The notes: a model not told the origin generated them from the sequence alone. 64,000 bases of DNA from JBMYYR01 sp965243605 (GCA_965243605.1 CBDEVQ010000073.1:1-64000); one strand, 5' to 3'. Shown: positions 27,009 through 36,754, counted from the first letter of the stretch. A program made the numbers and translations.

Positions 27009-28142
27009 ATGCGTAAATTAAAAGTATTAACAGTTGTTGGGACACGACCTGAGATAATACGTTTATCTCAGGTATTATTAAAGTTAGATGAAACATCATG
27101 TATTGATCATATTCTAGTACATACAGGTCAAAATTATGACTATGAACTAAATGAAGTCTTTTTTGAAGATTTAGGTTTAAGGAAACCTGATTATTTTTTG
27201 AATGCAGCAGGAGGAAATGCAATTACAACTGCAGGAAAAATTCTTATTAATATTGACCCTATTTTGGATGAAGTAAATCCAGATGCATTCTTAGTATTAG
27301 GAGACACTAATTCGTGTTTATGTGCAATTGCTGCAAAAAAGAAGAAAATACCTATTTTTCATATGGAAGCGGGAAATCGATGTTTTGATCAAAGAGTTCC
27401 TGAAGAAACAAATCGTAAAATAGTTGATCATGTTGCAGATGTGAATTTAACATATAGTGATATAGCAAGAGAATATCTGTTAAGAGAAGGGCTTTCTGCA
27501 GATAGAGTTATAAAAACAGGATCTCCTATTTTTGAGGTGGTTAATGCTTATAAAGAGAAAATAGAGCAATCAAATGTTTTATCAAAGTTGAACCTAATTA
27601 AAGGGAAGTATTTTTTAGTTTCAGCACACAGAGAAGAAAATATTAATTCAGATAATTTTCTTAAATTGGTTGATGCTTTAAACAATATAGCTGACCATTA
27701 TAACCTTCCTGTAATAGTGTCTACTCACCCCAGAACTAGGAACAAGATTGAAGACTTACAAGTTGAGTTTCATGATAATATTCGGCTACTTAAACCTTTA
27801 GGATTTCATGATTATAATCATTTACAAAAGAATGCAAAGGTTGTGTTATCCGATAGTGGAACTATTTCTGAAGAATCTTCAATAATGAATTTCCCTGCAC
27901 TTAATATTAGAGAGGCACATGAACGTCCAGAAGCAATGGAAGAAGCTTCAGTTATGATGACAGGAATGAATGTTGATCGTATAATGCAAGGGTTAGAGAT
28001 ATTAGTTGATCAGCCACGTGAAGAAGAACGATTATTACGATTGGTTTATGATTATTCAATGCCAAACGTTAGTGATAAAGTGGTAAGAATAATACTTTCA
28101 TATACTGATTATGTTAATAGAGTTGTTTGGTCAAAAAAATAA
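27009..28142 (+). CDS. capG: UDP-N-acetylglucosamine 2-epimerase family, CapG/FnlC/WbjD type
   Basis: Completes UDP-N-acetyl-L-fucosamine by C2 epimerisation. The 377-residue protein has VVGTRPEIIRLSQVL, LGDTNSCLCAIAAKKKKIP, FHMEAGNRCFDQRVPEE, SAHREENINSDNF and LSDSGTISEESSIMNFP. The HMEAGNRCFD wording separates it from the WecB type at 10958, which reads HIEAGLRTFD. It follows capF after 12 bases, is fully open, and is followed after 3 bases by a WbuB-like transferase. That the third enzyme of the route is intact supports a working pathway despite the breaks in the two genes before it. Confidence 0.94.
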   Translation: MRKLKVLTVVGTRPEIIRLSQVLLKLDETSCIDHILVHTGQNYDYELNEVFFEDLGLRKPDYFLNAAGGNAITTAGKILINIDPILDEVNPDAFLVLGDTNSCLCAIAAKKKKIPIFHMEAGNRCFDQRVPEETNRKIVDHVADVNLTYSDIAREYLLREGLSADRVIKTGSPIFEVVNAYKEKIEQSNVLSKLNLIKGKYFLVSAHREENINSDNFLKLVDALNNIADHYNLPVIVSTHPRTRNKIEDLQVEFHDNIRLLKPLGFHDYNHLQKNAKVVLSDSGTISEESSIMNFPALNIREAHERPEAMEEASVMMTGMNVDRIMQGLEILVDQPREEERLLRLVYDYSMPNVSDKVVRIILSYTDYVNRVVWSKK

Positions 28143-28145
28143 TAT

Positions 28146-29360
28146 ATGAAAGTGCTTTTTATTTCTCAATATTTTTATCCTGAATCTTTTAAAGGTAATG
28201 ATATTGTATTTGATTTTGTTAAAAGAGGGTATGATGTTACTGTTTTAACTGGTAAACCAAATTATCCAGAAGGAAAGTTTTATGAAGGATATCAGAAAAT
28301 AGGAATACAAGAGGAAGTAATTCAAGGTGCTAAAATTATTAGAACTCAGATTTTTCCAAGGATGAGTGGGCAGTCAATACCACTTGCTTTAAATTATCTT
28401 TCTTTTGTAGTTTCATCTTATTTCACAGTAATGTTTAAGATGAAGGAAAAGTATGATGTTATTTTTGTACAGCAACTTTCACCTGTTACAATGGCCCTTC
28501 CAGGGTTATGGATAAAGAAAAAGCAAAATATACCTTTGTTTTTGTGGGTATTAGATTTATGGCCTGAAAGTGTTACGGCCAATTCATCTATAAAAAAAGG
28601 TCGGGTAATAGGTTGGTTAAATAAAATGGTTAAGAACATCTATGAAAAGTCAGATGTTATACTAATTAGCTCTAAGTTTTTTAGAAAATCAATACTTGAA
28701 AAGTGTGATGATAAAAATAAAGAGATAGTATATTTCCCAAATTGGGCTGAAGATTTATTTGTAGAACCTCAACCTTATGATAATGATGTTCCCGATCTAC
28801 CAGAAGGTTTTAATATTATGTTTGCTGGGAATATAGGAGAGTCTCAAGGATTTGAGTCGGTATTAGCAGCAGCAGAGTTAACAAAGGATAAAAATATCAA
28901 TTGGATATTAGTAGGAAGTGGAAGAAAGGTTCAATGGATAGAAGAAGCAATTGCAAATAAAAATTTAACAAATGTGATTTTATTAGGTAGATACCCGTTA
29001 TCTAGTATGCCATCTTTTTTTAAGAAAGCAGATGTAATGTTAGTATCTTTAAAGGATGAACCTATTTTTGCATTAACAGTTCCTGCCAAAGTCCAAGCTT
29101 ATATGGCATCAGGTAAACCTATTTTAGGAATTTTAAATGGAGAAGGGCAGGCGTTAATAAATGAAAGTTGTGCTGGATTTGCAGTTAACGCATCTGATTC
29201 AGATACATTAGCAAAGAAAAGTATTGAACTTTCAGAATTGTCTAATGTTGAATTAGATGAAATGGGGAAAAGAGCAGAAGAGTACTATAAGAATAACTTT
29301 GAGAAAGAATATTTATTTTCTAAACTAAATGAGTTATTTCAAAGTGTAAACAAAGGATAA
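28146..29360 (+). CDS. WbuB-like family 4 glycosyltransferase (probable FucNAc transferase)
   Basis: GT-B fold glycosyltransferase of 404 residues. The N-terminus ISQYFYPESFKGNDIVFDF, the TGKPNYPEGKFYEGY segment and LWVLDLWPESV are typical of WbuB, which adds L-FucNAc in E. coli O26-like loci. The donor domain from about residue 225 has FAGNIGESQGFESVL, LVGSGRK and YMASGKPILG. Its place immediately after capG, with 3 bases between, fits transfer of L-fucosamine or a derivative to the lipid-linked sugar. The next gene, a PIG-L deacetylase, starts 4 bases later. Confidence 0.88.
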   Translation: MKVLFISQYFYPESFKGNDIVFDFVKRGYDVTVLTGKPNYPEGKFYEGYQKIGIQEEVIQGAKIIRTQIFPRMSGQSIPLALNYLSFVVSSYFTVMFKMKEKYDVIFVQQLSPVTMALPGLWIKKKQNIPLFLWVLDLWPESVTANSSIKKGRVIGWLNKMVKNIYEKSDVILISSKFFRKSILEKCDDKNKEIVYFPNWAEDLFVEPQPYDNDVPDLPEGFNIMFAGNIGESQGFESVLAAAELTKDKNINWILVGSGRKVQWIEEAIANKNLTNVILLGRYPLSSMPSFFKKADVMLVSLKDEPIFALTVPAKVQAYMASGKPILGILNGEGQALINESCAGFAVNASDSDTLAKKSIELSELSNVELDEMGKRAEEYYKNNFEKEYLFSKLNELFQSVNKG

Positions 29361-29363
29361 AGT

Positions 29364-30050
29364 ATGTCAAAAATATATTTAACTGTAACAGCGCATCCAG
29401 ATGATGAAGCATTAGGTTTTGGAGGAAGTTCGTATGTTCTAAGTCAGAAAGGGAATACAATTTATAATTGTATTTTATCAGGAGATGTTGAAGCTAGAAT
29501 GCATAGACCAGAAGTAGATGAACTTTTAGAGCATACAAATAATGCTCAAAAATTAATGGGAGCTGAACAAGCGATCTTAGGTCCGTTCCCTAATATTAAG
29601 TTTAATACCGTACCACATTTAGAACTTGTTCAATTTATTGAAAAAGTTATTGAAAAAGTGCAACCCGATGTGATTATTACACATCATCCTTATGATCTAA
29701 ATAACGATCACTATCATACATCTAAAGCATGTCAAGCAGCAGCTAGATTGTACCAGAGAAGAGAAATGAAAAAGCTTAAAGGACTTTATTTTATGGAAAT
29801 ACCATCATCTACTGATTGGGCATTTCCTGTTGATGGTCAGAGTTTTGTAGCGGATACTTATATAGAAATTGGAGAAGAAGGATTGACTCATAAATTGAAG
29901 GCACTACATGCTTATGAAGGTGTAATGAGACCTTATCCACATCCAAGAAGCAATGAAGCCATAAATGCATTATCTGTGTTAAGAGGTTCAGAAGTAGGTA
30001 GAATGTATTGTGAAGCATTTCAGACAGCGATGAATGTTATAGATTTGTAA
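29364..30050 (+). CDS. PIG-L/LmbE-family N-acetylsugar deacetylase
   Basis: Zinc-dependent deacetylase of 228 residues. The metal and catalytic motif is TAHPDDEALGFGG (H11, D13, D14), and the third metal ligand region is HHPYDLNNDHYHTSKA. Family members remove the N-acetyl group from GlcNAc-containing lipids or sugars. It sits between the WbuB-like transferase and the initiating sugar transferase with 1-4 base gaps. A formyltransferase lies two genes on, so the pair could replace an N-acetyl by an N-formyl group on the fucosamine or on the first sugar. That is inference from order. Confidence 0.9.
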   Translation: MSKIYLTVTAHPDDEALGFGGSSYVLSQKGNTIYNCILSGDVEARMHRPEVDELLEHTNNAQKLMGAEQAILGPFPNIKFNTVPHLELVQFIEKVIEKVQPDVIITHHPYDLNNDHYHTSKACQAAARLYQRREMKKLKGLYFMEIPSSTDWAFPVDGQSFVADTYIEIGEEGLTHKLKALHAYEGVMRPYPHPRSNEAINALSVLRGSEVGRMYCEAFQTAMNVIDL

Positions 30051-30051
30051 T

Positions 30052-30615
30052 ATGTATTTAATACTTAAACGATTTTTTGATATAGCATTAGCTCTAGTTT
30101 TAATGTTTTGTTTAATACCAATTTATCTAGTAATAAGTATAATTATTTATTTACAAGATAAAGGACACCCTATTTTTAAACAGGAGAGAATGGGAAAACA
30201 TGGAGAGCGATTTAATTTCTATAAGTTTAGAAGTATGCCGATTAATACTCCAAATGTTGGGTCTCATGAAAAGGATAAGTTAAAGATCACACCGTTTGGG
30301 AAATTAATTAGACGAACTAATTTGGATGAATTGCCACAGTTTTATAATGTTTTACGAGGAGATATGAGCTTTATAGGTCCTCGACCTTGTATTCCTTCAC
30401 AGGAAAATTTAATAGCATTAAGAACGAATAATGGCAGTTTTAATTGTAAACCCGGTTTAACAGGATGGGCCCAAGTTAATTCTTATGATGGTATGTCAGA
30501 AGAGCAGAAGGCTATATTTGATGGAGAATATGCAAATAATCTGACGATTAAAATGGAATTAAGAATATTGTTAAAGACAGTTGTTTATTTTACAAAAAAA
30601 CCACCTGTATATTAG
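30052..30615 (+). CDS. Initiating sugar-phosphate transferase (PglC/WcaJ type)
   Basis: Polyprenyl-phosphate sugar-1-phosphate transferase of 187 residues, the short form like PglC. One N-terminal hydrophobic re-entrant helix (about residues 10-35) is followed by IFKQERMGKHGERFNFYKF, the catalytic Asp-Glu pair in RRTNLDELPQFYNVLRGDM and FIGPRP. It starts repeat-unit synthesis by linking a sugar phosphate to undecaprenyl phosphate at the cytoplasmic face of the inner membrane. It is downstream of the transferases, as often seen in flavobacterial loci, and overlaps nothing. The sugar is unknown; a bacillosamine-type or FucNAc-type sugar is possible. Confidence 0.92.
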   Translation: MYLILKRFFDIALALVLMFCLIPIYLVISIIIYLQDKGHPIFKQERMGKHGERFNFYKFRSMPINTPNVGSHEKDKLKITPFGKLIRRTNLDELPQFYNVLRGDMSFIGPRPCIPSQENLIALRTNNGSFNCKPGLTGWAQVNSYDGMSEEQKAIFDGEYANNLTIKMELRILLKTVVYFTKKPPVY

Positions 30616-30624
30616 AATTAAATT

Positions 30625-31473
30625 ATGAAAATAGCATTTTGCACATGTGTACAAATTGGTCTAAGTTGTATAGAGTCCGTAATAAGTAATGGTGGACAAT
30701 TCGATTTATTTATTACACTCCATGACCACAAATCTAAATCTAAATCAGGAAGGGTTTATTTAGATGAAATAGCTGATAATACGAAAACGCCTTTGTTGAA
30801 AATCAATCATATTAATGATCAGGAAGTTATTGATAAATTAGAAGAGCATGAGATAGATTGGCTTTTTATCATTGGATGGTCTCAAATAGCATCTAAAAGT
30901 ATAATTGAAACACCAAATATTGGAGCAATTGGAGCACATCCAACATTGCTGCCACGAGGAAGAGGGAGAGCTGCAATTCCTTGGGCAATAATAAAAAAGG
31001 AAGAAAAAACAGGTGTTACTTTTTTTAAAATGGATGAAGGAGTTGACACCGGTGATATTTTAGGTCAAATAGAAATTCCTTTAAACGTGGAATCAAATGC
31101 AACAGATTTATATAACTCTGTTAATGTAGCTCATGTTGATTTGATTAATAAGCTTTGGTCAGCCTTTGTTGAGAATACTTTGGAACCAATTGAACAAGAT
31201 GATAAAAAAGCAACTTATTGGGAAGGGCGTAAGCCTGAAGATGGTTTAATTTCATTAAATATGACCATGGAGGAAGTTGATTGTTTAGTAAGAGGAACAA
31301 CACGACCATATCCTGGGGCTTTTTTAATTAGAAACTCCAAAAAAATAGTTATTTGGAAAGGATATATGTCTGAAGAACCTAAGGATATTACTAATGATAA
31401 TATAGAAATACGATTATCTGATGGGTATTATTATGGTGTAGATATTGATTCTGAAGAATCGGAAATAATTTGA
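30625..31473 (+). CDS. Formyltransferase-family protein (probable sugar N-formyltransferase)
   Basis: 282-residue protein of the methionyl-tRNA formyltransferase fold. The core reads GAHPTLLPRGRGRAAIPWAI and MDEGVDTGDILGQ, which carry the catalytic His and Asp. In the classic triad an Asn lies two residues before the His; here that position is Gly (IGAH). A C-terminal subdomain of about 80 residues follows. No tRNA-binding OB domain is obvious, so a sugar amine rather than Met-tRNA is the likely acceptor, with formyl-tetrahydrofolate as donor. It follows the initiating transferase after 9 bases and ends this transcription block. Confidence 0.85.
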   Translation: MKIAFCTCVQIGLSCIESVISNGGQFDLFITLHDHKSKSKSGRVYLDEIADNTKTPLLKINHINDQEVIDKLEEHEIDWLFIIGWSQIASKSIIETPNIGAIGAHPTLLPRGRGRAAIPWAIIKKEEKTGVTFFKMDEGVDTGDILGQIEIPLNVESNATDLYNSVNVAHVDLINKLWSAFVENTLEPIEQDDKKATYWEGRKPEDGLISLNMTMEEVDCLVRGTTRPYPGAFLIRNSKKIVIWKGYMSEEPKDITNDNIEIRLSDGYYYGVDIDSEESEII

Positions 31474-31539
31474 TTTTAAGTTTATTTATTTGAATGGAAA
31501 ATAAAAAATAATTTTGATGAATTTCTGATGTAACCTTAT

Positions 31540-31547
31540 TACTTTTG
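31540..31547 (+). promoter_or_regulatory. -7 element (TACTTTTG) before the 4,6-dehydratase gene
   Basis: TACTTTTG fits TAnnTTTG and lies 33 bases before the start at 31581. A TTTG at 31513-31516 is 23 bases upstream, longer than the preferred 17-20. With the 107-base gap after the formyltransferase this suggests a separate transcript for the export end of the locus. Confidence 0.5.
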
Positions 31548-31580
31548 TATCTTGATCGAAAGTAATCATCCCCCTAAATT

Positions 31581-33494
31581 ATGTTAAAAAAACTTATTCT
31601 GAAATTAGCAAAATCAACTACTCCACATTGGGTAGTTTTATTGATAGATCTAATTTTTGTTGTCCAAAATATCTTAGTGGCTTATTTTATTAGATTTAAT
31701 TTTGAGCTCGGTTTTAATTTGGAATTTGTCATTAGTCAATTACCTATTATAGGAATTATTGCTTTGAGCAGTTTCATTACTATTGGATCACATAAAGGGA
31801 TCATTAGACATACTGGTGAAAAGGATGCTATTAATGTTATTAAAGCTCTAGCTTTATTAAGTTTGTCGTTGTTTGGATTAACAATTGTAGATTCTTACTT
31901 TAATATTTTTTCTGGTTTTAAAATTCCAAGGTCTATTTTAATAATTCATTTTTTACTAAATGTTATTGTATTGGTTGTAAGTCGTGTTCTTTACAAAATG
32001 ATTTATGTTAAACTTACATCAGGTTTTAAAAAACAAGAAAATATTATGATTTTTGGAGCTGGAGATTCAGCTTTGATAACATATGATGTGTTAACTAATC
32101 ATAAGAAAGGAAGTGCTAAAATTATTGGCTTTATTGATGATGATCCAAGAAAAGCTAAGAAACGTATTCATGGCTTGAATGTATATTTATCACGTGATAT
32201 TGATGAAAAATTTGTAGAAGACAATCACATTAAGGAAATAATAATTTCTGTTCAATCATTATCTTCTAAACGTTTAAATCAAATTATTGATGCTGTCATA
32301 GGATTTGGTATTCGAGTATCTAAAGTGCCTCATGCGTCACAATGGTTGGATAATAATTTTAAGCATGGACAAATTAAACAAATTCGTATTGAAGATTTAT
32401 TAGAGCGTGCTCCAATACAAATTGATAACCCAATTTTGGAAGATGATATTGAAAATCAAGTCATATTGGTTTCAGGGGCTGCTGGATCTATAGGAAGTGA
32501 AATTACTAGGCAATTGTCAAAGTATAATCCGAGGAGACTAATTTTAGTTGATATTGCAGAATCGGCCTTATATGAAGTTCAACAAGATTTAAAGGCTATA
32601 GGATTTACTAAATTTGAAGCTCTGGTTTCAGATGTTCGAGATTTAGGGCGTATGGATAATATTTTTCAAACATATAAACCAAACAGAGTATTTCATGCTG
32701 CCGCCTATAAACATGTACCTTTAATGGAGGAAAGTCCATATGAAGCAGTTCGTATTAATATATTGGGTACGAAAAATTTGGCCGATTTATCAATAAAGTA
32801 TAGTGTTGAAAAGTTTGTAATGGTTTCTACTGATAAGGCTGTTAATCCGACAAATGTTATGGGTGCTACTAAGCGTGTAGCAGAAAAGTATGTAACTTCT
32901 TTACAAGGGAATAATGTTACTAAATTTATTACAACCCGTTTTGGGAATGTATTGGGTTCTAATGGGTCTGTTATCCCGTTATTTAGAAAACAGATTAAGC
33001 AAGGCGGACCAGTAACGTTAACACATAAAGAAATTACACGTTATTTTATGACCATTCCAGAAGCTTGTCAGTTAGTTTTAGAAGCTGGAGCTATGGGAGA
33101 AGATGGTCAAATTCTTATATTTGATATGGGTGAATCTGTTAAAATTTATGATTTAGCTATTAAAATGATTCAATTATCGGGATATCAATATCCCCAAGAT
33201 ATTGATATCATTATTACAGGTTTACGTCCTGGTGAAAAACTTTATGAAGAGTTATTGAATACTACTGAGGATACTTTACCAACCCATCACCCAAAAATTA
33301 TGATTGCAAAGGTAGAAGAAGTAAATAAAGCTTGTTTATTAGACTGTATAGAGACTATAGTTAAAGTTATACCAGAATATGATAATTTTAGCTTGGTAAA
33401 ACAAATAAAAGTAATAGTTCCTGAGTTTATATCTAATAATTCAATGTATGAAATTTTGGATGTAGCTCCACAAAAAAGTGAAATTACTAATTAG
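31581..33494 (+). CDS. Membrane-bound nucleotide-sugar 4,6-dehydratase (WbpM/PglF/CapD type)
   Basis: 637-residue protein with four N-terminal transmembrane helices (within residues 15-130), a CoA-binding-like Rossmann domain starting MIFGAGDSALIT, and a C-terminal SDR domain starting VSGAAGSIGSEITRQL near residue 297. The catalytic segment is VSTDKAVNPTNVMGATKR, with Met replacing Tyr as in WbpM. Such enzymes convert UDP-GlcNAc to UDP-4-keto-6-deoxy-GlcNAc, the entry to bacillosamine, QuiNAc and FucNAc sugars. It would duplicate or complement the CapE step (CapE also epimerises C5). It has its own promoter element. Confidence 0.94.
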   Translation: MLKKLILKLAKSTTPHWVVLLIDLIFVVQNILVAYFIRFNFELGFNLEFVISQLPIIGIIALSSFITIGSHKGIIRHTGEKDAINVIKALALLSLSLFGLTIVDSYFNIFSGFKIPRSILIIHFLLNVIVLVVSRVLYKMIYVKLTSGFKKQENIMIFGAGDSALITYDVLTNHKKGSAKIIGFIDDDPRKAKKRIHGLNVYLSRDIDEKFVEDNHIKEIIISVQSLSSKRLNQIIDAVIGFGIRVSKVPHASQWLDNNFKHGQIKQIRIEDLLERAPIQIDNPILEDDIENQVILVSGAAGSIGSEITRQLSKYNPRRLILVDIAESALYEVQQDLKAIGFTKFEALVSDVRDLGRMDNIFQTYKPNRVFHAAAYKHVPLMEESPYEAVRINILGTKNLADLSIKYSVEKFVMVSTDKAVNPTNVMGATKRVAEKYVTSLQGNNVTKFITTRFGNVLGSNGSVIPLFRKQIKQGGPVTLTHKEITRYFMTIPEACQLVLEAGAMGEDGQILIFDMGESVKIYDLAIKMIQLSGYQYPQDIDIIITGLRPGEKLYEELLNTTEDTLPTHHPKIMIAKVEEVNKACLLDCIETIVKVIPEYDNFSLVKQIKVIVPEFISNNSMYEILDVAPQKSEITN

Positions 33495-33541
33495 TTAATA
33501 TTAAATAGTCAAATAAACTACATAGCTCTATACTTTAGTTT

Positions 33542-33549
33542 AACTTTGT
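33542..33549 (+). promoter_or_regulatory. -7 element (TAACTTTG) before the export lipoprotein gene
   Basis: TAACTTTG matches TAnnTTTG and lies 23 bases before the start at 33573, leaving a short leader. No clear -33 element is seen. It would allow separate transcription of the Wza/Wzc pair. Confidence 0.5.
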
Positions 33550-33572
33550 TGGCTTAAATAATTTGTTTTTAA

Positions 33573-34346
33573 ATGAAGCGATTTTTAAAATCTATTTTAG
33601 TACTTATAGTCGTAAGTATGTTTTCTTCTTGTGAATCTCGAAAGAATATGATCTATTTTCAAAATATTGAAGGTATAGGTATTGAGCAAACTCAAATATT
33701 AAATACTCCTATAATACAAATAGGTGATGTCCTGTCAATTTCGGTTTCGGCACTTGATATGGAGGCTGTTAGACCTTTTAATTTACCCGTAGTGGTATAT
33801 AATAATATTTCAGGTTCAGTGAATGGAGTTCCTAAACAACAAGGATATCGTGTTTTAAATGATAAGAGTATTAATTATCCAATAATTGGTAAATTACTAG
33901 TTAGTGGATTGACGATTGCTGAAGTACAGGAGTTAGTAGTAGAAAAATTGTCTGGATACATTAAAAACCCTATCGTAAATGTAGAAATAATAAATTATAA
34001 AATTTCTGTATTAGGAGATGTTTCAAAACCAGGAACATTTCAAATTGATAATGAACAAATATCAATTTTACAAGCAATTGGTATGGCAGGCGGTTTGAAT
34101 ATCCAAGGAAAGAGAAGTAATATTTTAATTATTAGAGATAATTCAGGTAAAAAGGAATATTGTCGTATTGATTTAAGAGATGCTAATTTGTTGAATTCAG
34201 AGTTCTTTTTTTTACAACAAAATGATGTAGTTTATGTAGAACCAAATAAAACTAAAATAAATTCATCTAAATACGGACCAGCAGTTTCAGTTACTGTGTC
34301 TATAGCTTCAACTATAATAGCATTAATTTCGGTTTTAACACGATAG
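33573..34346 (+). CDS. Polysaccharide export outer-membrane lipoprotein (Wza-like)
   Basis: 257-residue lipoprotein with a signal peptide ending MFSSC. A Poly_export domain follows (IQIGDVLSISVSALDMEAV), then an SLBB domain (KISVLGDVSKPGTFQIDNE, LQAIGMAGGLN). A C-terminal hydrophobic helix (SVTVSIASTIIALISVL) fits the outer-membrane helix of Wza. It should form the export channel together with the Wzc-type kinase encoded 10 bases downstream. Flavobacterial versions are shorter than E. coli Wza, as here. Confidence 0.94.
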   Translation: MKRFLKSILVLIVVSMFSSCESRKNMIYFQNIEGIGIEQTQILNTPIIQIGDVLSISVSALDMEAVRPFNLPVVVYNNISGSVNGVPKQQGYRVLNDKSINYPIIGKLLVSGLTIAEVQELVVEKLSGYIKNPIVNVEIINYKISVLGDVSKPGTFQIDNEQISILQAIGMAGGLNIQGKRSNILIIRDNSGKKEYCRIDLRDANLLNSEFFFLQQNDVVYVEPNKTKINSSKYGPAVSVTVSIASTIIALISVLTR

Positions 34347-34356
34347 TAATTAAACA

Positions 34357-36741
34357 ATGAATAACTTTAATACACCTCAAGACGAAGAAAACGATAATTT
34401 TAATTTTATTGAAATTATTAGTCCATACTTAAGAAGATGGAAAATTTATACCGTATCAGTAGTGATATGTTTAATAGGTGCAGTAGTTTATCTAAAACAT
34501 ACAATACCAATATATCAGGTTAGTACGAGTTTAATGTTAAAAGATGAAGGTGGGAATGGTAGTAGTATTGGAGGTTTAAGTGAGTTTGAAGGTCTTGGTT
34601 TATTTGACGGTGGAGCGAGTAAAGTCGATAATGAATTAGAGATTTTAAAATCTCGTTTTATAATAAATGAGGTAATTAAAAAACTGAAAATAAATATTTC
34701 GTATTGGGAAATTGATGGGTTTAAAACAAAAGCTCAATATCTAAAAACACCATTTGAGTATGAGTTGATTAAGGGTGATTTTAACGATGATTTACTTGAA
34801 TTAGTATTGAATATAGAGGTGTTAAATAAAAATGAATTTAGTATTCAAATTAATGGTCAAAAAGAATCTAAAACATATGGTTGGGGGAGTTCAATAACAT
34901 ATGAAGGCATTGAGTTTATTTTAATACCAAACCTAGAATATATAAATTCTTTTTTTGGAAAAATAATAAGAGTTAATGTTATTCCTATAGATATGGCTAT
35001 TGAAAATCTACAAAAACGAATTGCATATAATACTTCAGCAAAGAAAAATGATGTAATAAAGTTAACATTAAAAGATGCTTCTAAAAGTAGGGCTAAAGAT
35101 ATCTTAAACGCACTAGTCGAATTCTATAATATGAGTGCAATTAATGATAAGAAAGAGGTAAATTTGAAAACTGTAGAATTCATTAAAAATAGATTGAATT
35201 TAATTAAGGGAGAGTTAGTTATTATTGAAGAGGATGCTGAGTCATTTAAACAAAAACATCATTTATTGGATATACAATCTGAATCGAATTTATTTTCTCA
35301 AAGTATTACAAATATAAAGGATGAATTATTTAATGCTGAAACGCAAATACGATTAGCTGAATTTATGTTTGAAGATTTAATTGATAAAGAAGAAAAGTAT
35401 ACTTTAATTCCTATAAATTTAGGATTGGAAAATGGAGGGCTAATAGGGTTGTCACAATCTTACAATGATATTGTGATTAAACGAAATAGGATAGTTCAAT
35501 CTACAAATGATTTAAATCCTGTAATTAAAAATTTAGATGCACAGTTAGAGAATTTAAAAGGAAATATTAGAACGAGTTTAGGAAATTACATCCAAACTCT
35601 AAAAATTACTCAACAAGAATTACAGAACCAAGAGCAATTAATAAATTCAAGAATTGCTTCAATTCCAGAAAAGGAAAGACAGTATAGAGGGATAGCAAGA
35701 CAACAGGAGTTAAAAGAAGCTTTATATTTGTTTTTATTACAAAAATATGAAGAAACATCTTTAAGTTTGGCTGCAACAACTTCTAATTCTAAAGTAATTG
35801 ATTTAGCATATGGATCACGTAAACCCGTGTCACCAGTTGGTAAAATTATTCTTGTCATGGGATTATTGTTAGGGCTGCTAATTCCAACAATTATTGTTTA
35901 TATAAAGGAACTTTTAAATACAAAAGTTCATAATAAGAAAGAGTTAGAAAGTTTAGTCGGAGCGATACCTGTACTAGGAGACATTCCAAAAAGTGGTACA
36001 AAAGACCTCCGAATTAAAACGACCAGTGATCGATCGAGTATGGCGGAGGCATTTAGAATCCTTACTACCAATATGAATTTTATGATTGGTCGAGGTAAAG
36101 ATGAATGTAAAACAATATGTGTTACGTCTACTATTGCTGGAGAGGGGAAAACCTATATTTCTGTAAACTTGTCTACAGTTCTATCTTTTTCTAAAAAGAA
36201 AATACTATTAATAGGTACAGATGTACGTAGTCCGAAAATGGCTGATTATTTTATGGAGTCTCAACAGCATATGGGGTTGACTAATTATTTGTCAGATTTA
36301 ACCATGAAAGTATCGGATATTGTAGTTAAACAATCAGATAATCCATTTTTAGATGTTATTTTCTCTGGAATTATTCCACCTAACCCAGTAGAGTTATTAA
36401 GTAGCGAACGCTTTAAAAATATGCTTGAACAAGTTAAAGAGGAATATGATTATATTATTATGGATAGTGCTCCTGTAAGCTTAGTAACTGATACGCTATT
36501 AATAAGTAAGTATTCAGATATGTTTGTTTATGTTACTAGAGCGGAATACCTTGATAAACGTATGTTAGAAATTCCTAGAAATCTATTTAAGCAAGAACGT
36601 TTGCCAAATATGGCTATGGTTCTTAACGATATTGATGTTAAGAAAGGGTATGGTACAGGATATGGGTACGGTTATGGTACATATGGAGAGTATGGTGAAA
36701 AGCGTAAAAAGAAATGGCGAATATTTGGTACGCCAATATAG
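34357..36741 (+). CDS. Polysaccharide co-polymerase / tyrosine autokinase (Wzc-like)
   Basis: 794-residue inner-membrane protein controlling chain length and export. A Wzz domain flanked by two transmembrane helices (about residues 30-50 and 505-525) holds a long periplasmic coiled coil. The cytoplasmic BY-kinase domain has Walker A STIAGEGKT at 591-599, Walker A' ILLIGTDVRSPK and Walker B YIIMDSAP. The tail at about 764-782 is a Tyr-Gly cluster (GYGTGYGYGYGTYGEYGE), the usual autophosphorylation site. It ends the polysaccharide locus and is followed by a strong terminator. Confidence 0.95.
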   Translation: MNNFNTPQDEENDNFNFIEIISPYLRRWKIYTVSVVICLIGAVVYLKHTIPIYQVSTSLMLKDEGGNGSSIGGLSEFEGLGLFDGGASKVDNELEILKSRFIINEVIKKLKINISYWEIDGFKTKAQYLKTPFEYELIKGDFNDDLLELVLNIEVLNKNEFSIQINGQKESKTYGWGSSITYEGIEFILIPNLEYINSFFGKIIRVNVIPIDMAIENLQKRIAYNTSAKKNDVIKLTLKDASKSRAKDILNALVEFYNMSAINDKKEVNLKTVEFIKNRLNLIKGELVIIEEDAESFKQKHHLLDIQSESNLFSQSITNIKDELFNAETQIRLAEFMFEDLIDKEEKYTLIPINLGLENGGLIGLSQSYNDIVIKRNRIVQSTNDLNPVIKNLDAQLENLKGNIRTSLGNYIQTLKITQQELQNQEQLINSRIASIPEKERQYRGIARQQELKEALYLFLLQKYEETSLSLAATTSNSKVIDLAYGSRKPVSPVGKIILVMGLLLGLLIPTIIVYIKELLNTKVHNKKELESLVGAIPVLGDIPKSGTKDLRIKTTSDRSSMAEAFRILTTNMNFMIGRGKDECKTICVTSTIAGEGKTYISVNLSTVLSFSKKKILLIGTDVRSPKMADYFMESQQHMGLTNYLSDLTMKVSDIVVKQSDNPFLDVIFSGIIPPNPVELLSSERFKNMLEQVKEEYDYIIMDSAPVSLVTDTLLISKYSDMFVYVTRAEYLDKRMLEIPRNLFKQERLPNMAMVLNDIDVKKGYGTGYGYGYGTYGEYGEKRKKKWRIFGTPI

Positions 36742-36754
36742 TATAGCCTGAATT

